A stretch of DNA of 6,558 nt from Myxococcales bacterium (GTDB lineage Bacteria > Myxococcota_A > UBA9160 > SMWR01): the NCBI GenBank assembly GCA_022572485.1, contig JACZVU010000151.1:1-6558 (forward strand), written 5' to 3'. Shown piece by piece: positions 1 to 6,054 of this stretch. The position numbers and the translations under genes are program-made. The stretch's first letter is position 1. Each line of letters begins with the position of its first letter. The notes under the pieces were generated by a model that worked only from the letters and a program-made list of their open reading frames with translations, did not search any database and was not told where the DNA came from.

Positions 1-237
1 TGTTCCCGGCAATCCCCGAGAATAGATCCAGGTGCAACAAGCGCCCGCCCACACCCGCCGTTCTTTTCCGCCGAACCGCCACGCGAGCATATTGCGCGAT
101 AAGCAACCCAATCACCACATCCGAAGAGAACCCAAGTCGCAATCCTGGCTGGCGAATCCTTCAAATTCGCTTGCGGCGGAGCACGACTCCATTCTGGAGT
201 CACGCTCTGGGTCGAACTCTTCTGCGAGAGTGGGTTA

Positions 238-311
238 CTTGGGTGCGGTGACGGGAGGCCATCGGGCTCCAACCCCATGTCGCCCTCAGGCCTCCCGTCA
301 CCGCACCCAAG
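238..311. repeat. Perfect 23-bp inverted repeat with a 28-base loop
   Basis: The left arm 238-260 (CTTGGGTGCGG followed by TGACGGGAGGCC) is the exact reverse complement of 289-311. The 28-base loop can add a short GGGC/GCCC pairing. There is no T-run on either side, so it is not a normal intrinsic terminator. It differs in sequence from the 75-bp repeat. Confidence 0.9.
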
Positions 312-378
312 CGGCATCGCATTCGATCGGGCCGCTGAATGCGGTGGTTCTCTTTCACGCGCTGCCAACAAATTCCCA

Positions 379-501
379 GGGGAGCCGGGGGGAAGGGCTG
401 CGTGCCCGGACAGACCATGACTGATGTGACTTGAGCTTCACCAGCCGGGGCCCAGTGGGCCGGATCGAGTTCTGAGCGAGTGGCCCTTCCCCCGGCTCCC
501 C
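379..501. repeat. Inverted repeat of 19-20 bp enclosing a small GC palindrome
   Basis: The left arm 379-398 (GGGGAGCCGG then GGGGAAGGGC) matches the reverse complement of 483-501 except for one extra G in a G-run. Between the arms, GGCCC (449-453) and GGGCC (457-461) form a small hairpin with the loop AGT. Confidence 0.8.
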
Positions 502-540
502 GGAGCAGACCCCACGCGTTGAATCGAGTTCTGAGCAAGT
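464..540. repeat. Pair of 18-bp direct repeats 59 bp apart
   Basis: ATCGAGTTCTGAGCGAGT at 464-481 recurs at 523-540 with one change (G to A), so 17 of 18 bases match. The right arm of the neighbouring inverted repeat lies between the two copies, which suggests a composite repeated unit. Confidence 0.8.
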
Positions 541-581
541 AGCTCTTGCGTCCCAGTTGGGGCATCGGTGAAGCCCGGGGT

Positions 582-656
582 TAGAGAGGATCGCGGAATA
601 GGGTTACAACGATCCTCGCCGGGAACGGGTGTCACCGTATTCTGCGGGACTCTCTA
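582..656 (-). repeat. 75-bp near-palindromic repeat, copy 1, overlapping the larB stop
   Basis: This is the partner of copy 2 at 1516-1590, with five differences, all transitions. Folding each base against its mirror position gives about 29 of 37 pairs, counting G-T wobbles, against about 27 in copy 2. The first seven bases are perfectly paired with the last seven, and the flanking T581/A657 pair as well. The larB stop codon TAG (656-654) is the end of the repeat. It could be a REP-like element or a small non-autonomous transposon (MITE); no transposase is in the window. Confidence 0.9.
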
Positions 657-1403
657 AAGACGGTTGATGAGGGTGGCGACGTAGGCGGCGCCGAAGCCAT
701 TGTCGATGTTGACGACGGTGACGTTCGATGCGCAGCTCGTCAGCATCCCGAGCAGCGCCGCGACGCCGCCGAAGGCGGCGCCGTAGCCCACGCTGGTCGG
801 AACCGCGATCACGGGCTTGCCGACCAGGCCGCCGACCACCGAAGGCAGAGCGCCTTCCATGCCCGCGACGACGATCAGCACGCGCGCAGCGCGCAGGGTC
901 TCGCTCGAAGCGAGCAATCGGTGGATGCCCGCGACGCCAACGTCGGCGATCGATTCGACCTTGTTGCCAAAACGCCGTGCCACCCCGATTGCCTCGGCGG
1001 CCACCGGTAGATCGGAAGTTCCCGCAGAGACCACCGCGATCGTCCCCTTTCCCTCGGCGGGCACCTCAGCGGGCCCATACCAAAGCAGTCGACTGACCGC
1101 ATCGTAGGTTCCGCCACCGACTTCCCTGAGCACGCGCTCGCCCACCTCGGCATCGACCCGCGTGGCGAGCACGTCCTGTTCGGCCTCGCGCAGCACCCTC
1201 ACGATCTCGACGATCTGCTCGGGTGTCTTGCCGGGCGCGTAGACGACTTCGGGAATGCCGTGGCGAAGCGCTCGGTGGGTGTCGATGCACGCATCCGGCA
1301 GCTCCGCGAAGGGCAAATTGGAAAGTCTCTCGAGGGCATCTGCCGTCGAGAGATCTCCACTCTGAACCGCTTCGAGAAGACTTCGGACTCGTTCTCGTTT
1401 CAA
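654..1403 (-). CDS. larB: Nickel-pincer cofactor biosynthesis protein LarB
   Basis: LarB carboxylates and hydrolyses nicotinic acid adenine dinucleotide to pyridinium-3,5-biscarboxylic acid mononucleotide, the first step towards the nickel-pincer nucleotide of lactate racemase and related enzymes. The 249 residues match the usual family length. Motifs are RHGIPEVVYAPGKT (47-60), a PurE-like core with SAGTSDLPVA (126-135), GMEGALPSVVGGLVGKPVIA (181-200), PTSVGYGAAFGG (202-213), and LTSCASNVTVVNIDNGFGAA, where C224 matches the catalytic Cys of the family. The start is TTG at 1403, chosen because GGAGAG lies six bases upstream and no ATG is near. larC and larE are not in the window, and the gene is separated from the chemosensory operon by a repeat and 112 bases. 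Its TAG stop is the end of repeat copy 1. Confidence 0.95.
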   Translation of the reverse strand: MKRERVRSLLEAVQSGDLSTADALERLSNLPFAELPDACIDTHRALRHGIPEVVYAPGKTPEQIVEIVRVLREAEQDVLATRVDAEVGERVLREVGGGTYDAVSRLLWYGPAEVPAEGKGTIAVVSAGTSDLPVAAEAIGVARRFGNKVESIADVGVAGIHRLLASSETLRAARVLIVVAGMEGALPSVVGGLVGKPVIAVPTSVGYGAAFGGVAALLGMLTSCASNVTVVNIDNGFGAAYVATLINRL

Positions 1404-1515
1404 CGCCAGCTCTCCAACCGCGCTTCGAAATAACGCGCGAGTCGCGCTCTCACGGTATCAGATGCCAAGGAGGTGGGGCCAGCGCCCGCCGATCGAAGGC
1501 CGACAGCGGGCGGGC
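1404..1515. other. Intergenic leader upstream of larB
   Basis: These 112 bases separate larB from repeat copy 2 and should contain any larB promoter. I see the ribosome-binding site GGAGAG next to the larB TTG, but no convincing -35/-10 pair and no riboswitch-like fold. Confidence 0.4.
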
Positions 1516-1590
1516 TAGAGAGGATCGCGGAATAGGATTACAACGACCCTCGCCGGGAGCGGGTATCACCGTATTCTGCGGAACTCTCTA
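1516..1590 (-). repeat. 75-bp near-palindromic repeat, copy 2, overlapping the cheC stop
   Basis: This copy is 70/75 identical to copy 1 at 582-656 and in the same orientation. The ends are TAGAGAG and CTCTCTA, and the whole unit can fold into one long imperfect hairpin. The cheC stop codon TAG (1590-1588) is formed by the end of the repeat. The flanking bases 1515 and 1591 (C and G) also pair. No U-run follows on the transcript, so it is not a standard intrinsic terminator, although it could protect the 3' end of the cheC message. Confidence 0.9.
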
Positions 1591-2124
1591 GGGTTTGGAT
1601 CCGGGGACGAAGACGAGGCGGACACGGATGTCACGTTCGGGATCTGCGAGTTCGCACTCGACGCAGCGCTCGGCGCCGCGTTCGCGAAACATCGACGCAA
1701 ACGCCGTATCTGCGCCTTCCATCACGAGCACCGGCACAGAAAGCAAAATCCGCCCTCCGAGCCGGTCCGCGATCGCAGACATGATGTGCGACGCAACAAT
1801 GTTACCGAGTTCACGCAGTGCCGACTCGATGTCTTTTTCGGGATCACCCGAATTCTCTTTGTGAATCAATTTCTCTACAACCAAGTCGCGCGAAGCAATC
1901 GGAAGCAGAATGGCGACCAGACCGGTGAGCTCGCCGTCCGCCTGGAAGATCACGCCCGTGCCCCACGAATCGTCCGCGCAGTACTCGTCGGCCTCGCGAA
2001 ATAGCGGGGCGCTTGGCGCAATCTCATGATCGAGGAGCATCGTAAACGCCATCGAGGCGTGGATCGCGCCAAAGCTCGTAAGCTCGTAAAGGCGCTCTCG
2101 TTCTTCGTCGGAAAATCCCGTCAC
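1588..2124 (-). CDS. cheC: CheC-family CheY-P phosphatase (DifG-like)
   Basis: CheC proteins dephosphorylate CheY-P and so end the signal. The 178-residue product has the two-helix pseudo-repeat of the family. The second active-site motif is intact: ESALRELGNIVASHIMSA, with E105 and N108. The first copy is degenerate: YELTSFGAIHAS keeps E14 but has S17 in place of Asn, so this may be a one-site enzyme. The middle holds GVIFQADGELTGLVAILLP, the usual core strands. The start is taken as the GTG at 2124, which overlaps the cheA stop (GTGA); the Shine-Dalgarno is weak, so translation probably depends on coupling to cheA. An open extension further upstream lies inside cheA in another frame and is not coding. 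The TAG stop is the first triplet of repeat copy 2. No cheD partner is in the window. Confidence 0.88.
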   Translation of the reverse strand: MTGFSDEERERLYELTSFGAIHASMAFTMLLDHEIAPSAPLFREADEYCADDSWGTGVIFQADGELTGLVAILLPIASRDLVVEKLIHKENSGDPEKDIESALRELGNIVASHIMSAIADRLGGRILLSVPVLVMEGADTAFASMFRERGAERCVECELADPERDIRVRLVFVPGSKP

Positions 2125-3368
2125 GCCACTTGTCCCAGTTGGTTGAGATCCAGCAAGAAGATCGGCAAGCCATTTCCCAAAATCGTCAGACCGGCGAGCG
2201 AACGCACACCCGAGAGCAACTCGGGAATCGGCTTGACGTAGATCTGTTGATGGCCGACGACGCTGTCGATCTTGATCGCCATCAGCTCGTTGCGCACTTC
2301 CGCAAGAACCAGCACCTCTTGCGCTTGCGGCGCCTGCGGAGGCAAGCACAGGTGTTCGGCGAGCGAAAAAACGACCACCGGCTCGTCTTCCACCAAAGTA
2401 AACGCTTCGTGTCCGCTTCGCTCGATCGCGTGGGCCTCGACTTCGAGGATGCGTTCCACCTTGGCGACGGGGATCGCGACGATTTCGCCAGAGACGCCGA
2501 GCAAGAGCACGCGCTGCACAGCCGCGGTGATTGGCACGACCATCGTGGTCGTCGTTCCGAGCCCGCGCTGGGTCGCGATCTCTACCTGCCCGCCGAGAGA
2601 TTCGATGGTTGTGCGCACCACATCCATCCCGACGCCGCGCCCCGAAAGTTCCGAGATCGACTCGGCGGTGGAAATGCCGGGTTGGAATACCAGCACCGCA
2701 AGTTGTTCAGGAGACAAGTCTTCAGCGAGGTCCGCCAGAATGATGCCCGCAGCAACCGCCCGCTCGCGCACCTGGTCCAGATCGATCCCAGCGCCATCGT
2801 CGCGGATCGAAATGTGGATCGAATCCTTCACGCGCCGCGCGTCAATCGTAATCTGGCCAACCTCGTTCTTGCCGGCCTCTGTCCGCACGCTCGGCATCTC
2901 AATTCCGTGACCCACCGCATTGCGGATCAGATGCACGAGGGGTTCGCTGAGTCGGTCGAGAATCGAGCGGTCGAGCTCGATCTCCGCACCTTTGATCGAA
3001 AGCTCGACCCGCTTGCCCAATCGGAGCGCGACTTCACGCGCCATGCGCGGCAGCGGCTCCACGACCCGCGCCAGTGGCGTGGTGCGCAATTCGAGAGCAC
3101 GGCGTTGGAGGTCGCCGACGGCGCGGTCCATCCGGTCGAGCCCGACGGAGAGATTCGGCCGATCTTTGCCGCTTTCGACACCGGCGGCCCGGAGTTGACT
3201 GGAACTCAGGATGACCTCACCGACCGTTCCGAGGAAGCGGTCGAGGGTTTCGGTTCTGACGCGAACCGATTGTGGCGGTTTGGGCGCGGCGACGCTCTCC
3301 GCTCGATGGGTGGACGTGTCCGATTCTGCTACAGAATCAGGGTCAGGGCTTTTTTTTTTGCTGCGCAC
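2121..3368 (-). CDS. cheA: CheA, second reading frame: dimerisation, ATPase and CheW-like domains (P3-P4-P5)
   Basis: This is the kinase body of CheA (DifE-like). In the 415-residue frame, a linker (7-34) leads into the P3 dimerisation helices (about 35-98), the HATPase domain (about 100-280) and a CheW-like P5 domain (about 285-415). The N box is HLIRNAVGHGIE (N150), where the usual Asp before His-Gly is Gly (153). The G1 box is DDGAG (190-194), the F-box region is FQPGIST (228-234) and the G2 box is GRGVGMDVV (243-251). No P2 (CheY-docking) domain is present in either frame. A GTG at 3368 is the only nearby start and has no Shine-Dalgarno upstream, so independent translation looks unlikely. 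Joining through the A run at 3350-3359 gives a protein of about 558 residues. The end overlaps the cheC start as GTGA. Confidence 0.88.
   Translation of the reverse strand: MRSKKKSPDPDSVAESDTSTHRAESVAAPKPPQSVRVRTETLDRFLGTVGEVILSSSQLRAAGVESGKDRPNLSVGLDRMDRAVGDLQRRALELRTTPLARVVEPLPRMAREVALRLGKRVELSIKGAEIELDRSILDRLSEPLVHLIRNAVGHGIEMPSVRTEAGKNEVGQITIDARRVKDSIHISIRDDGAGIDLDQVRERAVAAGIILADLAEDLSPEQLAVLVFQPGISTAESISELSGRGVGMDVVRTTIESLGGQVEIATQRGLGTTTTMVVPITAAVQRVLLLGVSGEIVAIPVAKVERILEVEAHAIERSGHEAFTLVEDEPVVVFSLAEHLCLPPQAPQAQEVLVLAEVRNELMAIKIDSVVGHQQIYVKPIPELLSGVRSLAGLTILGNGLPIFLLDLNQLGQVA
3320..3340 (-). promoter_or_regulatory. mRNA hairpin 9 nt downstream of the A10 run, with UAG in its loop
   Basis: On the minus-strand transcript CTGATTCTG (3340-3332) pairs with CAGAATCGG (3328-3320), giving nine pairs: seven perfect inner pairs, one U-G wobble and one closing C-G. 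The loop is exactly the UAG stop codon (3331-3329) that ends the first cheA frame. The spacer from the A run is nine bases (3349-3341), within the range seen for hairpins that stimulate -1 frameshifting. The pairing is read directly from the sequence; the role is inferred. Confidence 0.5.
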
Positions 3369-3796
3369 TGTGCGGGCGCGGTGGCGCTGGACGCGGAGGC
3401 AACCGCTGCGGGCAGCGGTTCATCGAGGCGATCGTTCAAAACCACGGCCAGAGCCGGGTCCGGCGGGTGCGTCTCACCGGCCTCACGAATCGTGGCCACC
3501 ATCGACTCGAGGCGTTCGAGGCCGCGAAAGAGCACCGCGAGTTCCTCGGCATCCGCGACGCGGCCCGCTTGGCGAATCTCCTGCATCCGATCTTCGAGGC
3601 CGTGGGAGACTTTTGTGACCGAATCGTATTCCAGAGAGGCGGCCATCCCCTTGATGGAATGGGCCATGCGAAAGATCAGATCGATCGCTTCGCTGTCGGC
3701 GAGGTTTTTCTCGAGCTCGAGCAGCGCCGAACTCATTTCCGCGAGGCACTCCGTCGATTCCTCGATGAAGACCTGGCGGTACTTCGCCATATCCAT
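3329..3796 (-). CDS. cheA: CheA, first reading frame: Hpt (P1) domain and linker, ending just after an A10 run
   Basis: This frame encodes the histidine phosphotransfer domain of the chemotaxis kinase. From the ATG at 3796 it gives 155 residues. Residues 1-110 form the Hpt helical bundle, with H46 in RMAHSIKGMAASLE as the phosphorylated His. A Pro/Ala-rich linker follows. The frame reaches GCA AAA AAA AAA, continues for six codons (ALTLIL) and stops at TAG 3331-3329. The kinase domains follow in the -1 frame with no break in the linker, so full-length CheA requires a frame change at the A run. AAGGAAG seven bases before the ATG, inside the end of cheY, is a good ribosome-binding site; an open extension further upstream within cheY is not coding. 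If the frame change is real, this frame alone yields a free P1 protein. If it is a sequencing error, this is simply the 5' part of cheA. Confidence 0.88.
   Translation of the reverse strand: MDMAKYRQVFIEESTECLAEMSSALLELEKNLADSEAIDLIFRMAHSIKGMAASLEYDSVTKVSHGLEDRMQEIRQAGRVADAEELAVLFRGLERLESMVATIREAGETHPPDPALAVVLNDRLDEPLPAAVASASSATAPAQCAAKKKALTLIL
3350..3359 (-). other. Slippery A10 run joining the two cheA frames
   Basis: The minus strand carries ten consecutive A residues followed by G. In the upstream frame they read GCA AAA AAA AAA GCC. In the downstream frame they read AGC AAA AAA AAA AGC. A -1 slip of the ribosome, one extra A in the transcript (11) or two fewer (8) would connect the frames. 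Runs of nine or more A are known sites of polymerase slippage, and A-AAA-AAG-type runs are known -1 frameshift sites, as in E. coli dnaX. The run is in the flexible linker after P1, where extra or missing Lys would do no harm. A base-calling error in the homopolymer gives the same picture and cannot be excluded from sequence alone. Confidence 0.6.
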
Positions 3797-3798
3797 GC

Positions 3799-4167
3799 TC
3801 AGTCTTCCTTCTCGAGGACCTTCTTGAGCGTCTCGATCACGGCGTCGGGTTTGAAGGGCTTGACGATGAAGTCCTTGGCACCGGCTTGGATCGCCTCGGC
3901 CACCAGCGTCTCCTGCCCGAGCGCACTGCACATCACCACGCGGGCGCCGGGGTCGAGAGCGATGATGCCCCGAACCGCGTCGATGCCGGACTTGCGCGGC
4001 ATGACGATGTCCATCGTCACCACGTCCGGATGCAACTTCTTGAACTCATCCACTGCTTCGATGCCATCGGAAGCTTCTCCGCAGACCTCGAAACCCTCAG
4101 ACTCGACGATCTCGCGAATCATCTGACGCATGAACGATGCGTCGTCTGCGACCAGAACTCTCGCCAT
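3799..4167 (-). CDS. cheY: Single-domain response regulator CheY (DifD-like)
   Basis: This receiver domain accepts a phosphoryl group from CheA and acts on a downstream target, or serves as a phosphate sink. Its 122 residues are a bare receiver with no output domain. Counted from the ATG at 4167, the acidic pocket is D8 and D9 (VLVADD), the phosphoacceptor is D53 (VTMDIVMP), the switch residues are S81 (CSALGQ) and F100, and the conserved Lys is K103 (DFIVKPF). It resembles the Bacillus/Thermotoga type of CheY more than the E. coli type, which fits its pairing with CheC. A GTG one codon upstream (4170) is an alternative start, but GGGGGA lies five bases from the ATG. It sits between cheW and cheA, and its TGA is two bases from the cheA start. 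Confidence 0.95.
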   Translation of the reverse strand: MARVLVADDASFMRQMIREIVESEGFEVCGEASDGIEAVDEFKKLHPDVVTMDIVMPRKSGIDAVRGIIALDPGARVVMCSALGQETLVAEAIQAGAKDFIVKPFKPDAVIETLKKVLEKED

Positions 4168-4185
4168 CACCTTCCCCCTTTGGAT

Positions 4186-4656
4186 CTAATCCCTTCGGCC
4201 CAATGAACTCTCGATCACATTTTTCGCCTGGCTCACGAGCCGCTGCGGATCCAGCACGCTCGCCACCCGACCTTGAATCGATCGGCGCTCCACGACCACC
4301 TTGGCATTACCGGGCACCACAGCCGCAGCACCATCGACCAATCCCAACACCCGATCGACGGGAATCCCCAATCGAGCGCTTTCACCCACGCGCCCCGCAA
4401 TGACCAAGATGACGCCGGGTTCAGCGACCTTCGACTCACTCACTTCGAAGAGCGACGAGAAATGGACCACCGGCAGCGCGTCGCCGTAGTAATTGATCAC
4501 CCCACCCGTGCGCGTCGGAAGCGTCGGAATGCAGGTCATACGCCCGACCTCGGCGACTTCGAGCACACTCGCGATCGGCATCGCGTAGAAATCGCCGGCC
4601 ACCTCGAAGGTCAACAGCCGGTCATCGGCGCCCAGATTTTCGATCGAAGCCTTCAT
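4186..4656 (-). CDS. cheW: Chemotaxis coupling protein CheW (DifC-like)
   Basis: CheW is the cytoplasmic adaptor that joins the receptor tip to the P5 domain of CheA. The 156-residue product is a single CheW domain of normal length. Recognisable pieces are [20 protein letters not shown] (14-33), the strand-turn [16 protein letters not shown] (51-66) and [13 protein letters not shown] (97-109). The turn usually reads N-L-R-G; here it is NYYG, so the Arg normally found there is replaced by Tyr. The ATG at 4656 overlaps the receptor stop (ATGA) and is preceded by GAGGGG at five bases, which fixes the start and implies translational coupling. The stop is TAG, 18 bases before the cheY reading frame. 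Confidence 0.95.
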   Translation of the reverse strand: MKASIENLGADDRLLTFEVAGDFYAMPIASVLEVAEVGRMTCIPTLPTRTGGVINYYGDALPVVHFSSLFEVSESKVAEPGVILVIAGRVGESARLGIPVDRVLGLVDGAAAVVPGNAKVVVERRSIQGRVASVLDPQRLVSQAKNVIESSLGRRD

Positions 4657-5993
4657 CGATTCCCCTCGATTTCCGGGTTCGAATCGGTCCGGAAGTGGGA
4701 GAGCACCTGCGCGAGCTCCGCAGAGAGTTCCATCAGCGAGCCGGAGGATTCGACCACCTCAGCGGTCGAGACAGATTGCAGGCGCGACGTTTCCACGACG
4801 CGATCGATCGCAGCGGCCTTGCGGGCGCCCGCTTCAGAGATCTCGTCCATCGATCGCACCATGCGCTCGACTTCGACCGTGTGCGCGTCGGCACCGCGGA
4901 AGATGCCCTCGGCGCGCACCTGCGCGTCCTTCACCGTGTTTCGAATACTTTCGAGCGAGGCCGCGATCATGTCGATGTCCTCTCGACCCTCGCTGATCAA
5001 ACTGCTCGACATCCGCATCTCATCCGCGACCTCGGCGGTATCCGACTGAATCTCGTGAATCAACTTGGCGATCTCTTCCGCGCGTCGACCCGCACTTTCC
5101 GCGAGTTTGCGAATCTCGTCGGCCACCACCGCAAACCCACGTCCCGCCTCGCCAGCACGTGCGGCTTCGATCGAGGCATTGAGGGAGAGCAGATTCGTGC
5201 TGCTCGCGACGTTCGTGATGACTTCGGTGATCTGATGTACGTGCTGCGTCTTCGCTTCAAGATCGAAAACCTGACCGACCGCCTTCTCGATGCGCTCGAA
5301 GACGGTGCGCATCTTTTCGACCGCCAGACGCGTCACGTCCGCGCTCGAGTTGGCTTGCTGGTTGGCCTCCGCGGCGAACCCGAAAGCTTCGCGAGCGTCG
5401 TCGGCGTTGCTCGCGATGGTGGCAGCTACCTCGTGAATCAGACGATTCGCATCGTGGAGCATGCGTTGCTGCTCTTTCACACTCTCCACGAGGTCCGCGA
5501 CCGTCGATCCGATCTCGCCCGTGTGCCCGCTCACCGATTGAGCGGAGCGCGAGACCGCGGAGGCGGCATCCGAAACCCGAGCCGCCGTCCCCTGCACGTG
5601 AACGACCAGTTCGCGAAGGCCACTCGCCATCGACTGGATGCTCTGGGCCAGGTCGTGGGTTTCGTCCGGAAACATCGGCTCGTCAACGGTGACCATGGCT
5701 ACCGAGAGGTCACCTGCGCGGATCTGCTCGGCGGCTTGTTGAAGGCCGCGGAATTGACGGCCGAGTTCGCGGGCCAGCAAGAATCCGATCGCCGCACCCA
5801 CCCCCAGGGCCATAAAGGGCGTAACCCAAGGGGTCACGCGCAGCCCCGTGGCCGCGAGCAAGCTTGGGACACCCACCACCGCCGCACTCACGACGATGGA
5901 CCCGATCACAAATTTGTGCGTAAGTGCGACTCGCACGCCCCTGTATCGGTGGATGGTCTCGGCTTCTTGATGAGCGAAAGCCCCGTACAACAC
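4653..5993 (-). CDS. Methyl-accepting chemotaxis protein with two membrane helices and no periplasmic sensor domain (DifA-like)
   Basis: This receptor organises CheW and CheA and controls kinase activity. Counted from the GTG at 5993 (446 residues), membrane helices lie at about 28-50 and 57-74, with only about six residues between them. A HAMP-like linker follows (about 75-126), then a long coiled coil. The signalling tip (about 256-293) reads [19 protein letters not shown] followed by [20 protein letters not shown], the classic MCP hairpin. There is no CheR/CheB-binding pentapeptide at the end (EIEGNR). The start is unresolved. The frame is open up to a TAG at 6107-6105. A GTG at 6095 overlaps thiL by 41 bases and has GGAG directly against it. 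A GTG at 5936 lies just before the family-like [10 protein letters not shown]. The GTG at 5993 is a compromise that leaves 61 bases after thiL. The stop overlaps the cheW start as ATGA. Confidence 0.9.
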   Translation of the reverse strand: MLYGAFAHQEAETIHRYRGVRVALTHKFVIGSIVVSAAVVGVPSLLAATGLRVTPWVTPFMALGVGAAIGFLLARELGRQFRGLQQAAEQIRAGDLSVAMVTVDEPMFPDETHDLAQSIQSMASGLRELVVHVQGTAARVSDAASAVSRSAQSVSGHTGEIGSTVADLVESVKEQQRMLHDANRLIHEVAATIASNADDAREAFGFAAEANQQANSSADVTRLAVEKMRTVFERIEKAVGQVFDLEAKTQHVHQITEVITNVASSTNLLSLNASIEAARAGEAGRGFAVVADEIRKLAESAGRRAEEIAKLIHEIQSDTAEVADEMRMSSSLISEGREDIDMIAASLESIRNTVKDAQVRAEGIFRGADAHTVEVERMVRSMDEISEAGARKAAAIDRVVETSRLQSVSTAEVVESSGSLMELSAELAQVLSHFRTDSNPEIEGNR

Positions 5994-6054
5994 TTCATCG
6001 ACCGGCAATCTCCAGGGGTTCCCCGAAAATCCCGAAAACCCTCGTCCCGGGAAA

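Larger units (their letters stand above)
1..581. other. Non-coding, repeat-rich region downstream of larB
   Basis: No open frame here looks like a gene: the frames on both strands are rich in Arg, Ser and Pro and run straight through the inverted repeats. No tRNA, rRNA or CRISPR pattern is visible. The region contains a perfect 23-bp inverted repeat, a second long inverted repeat and a direct repeat (listed separately), plus three short hairpins at 152-170, 185-201 and 216-231. Confidence 0.6.

Noticed and set aside
32..424. Possible 130-residue gene on the plus strand
   Set aside because: It runs through the perfect inverted repeat, has no ribosome-binding site that I can see and a composition typical of translated non-coding DNA.
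200..635. Two overlapping minus-strand frames (200-565 and 438-635)
   Set aside because: They are translations of the inverted and direct repeats and of repeat copy 1, with no conserved domain.
582..1590. CRISPR array or composite transposon around larB
   Set aside because: Only two copies, 934 bp apart, with a complete housekeeping-type gene between them and no cas or transposase gene.
3320..3359. Intrinsic terminator on the plus strand (hairpin then T10)
   Set aside because: The stem is separated from the T-run by nine bases and no plus-strand gene precedes it, so the linker-coding and slippage reading fits better.
2130..3827. A 565-codon open frame on the plus strand opposite cheA
   Set aside because: Its product has no recognisable domain, while the opposite strand encodes clear CheA domains. 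Long antisense frames are common in GC-rich genes.
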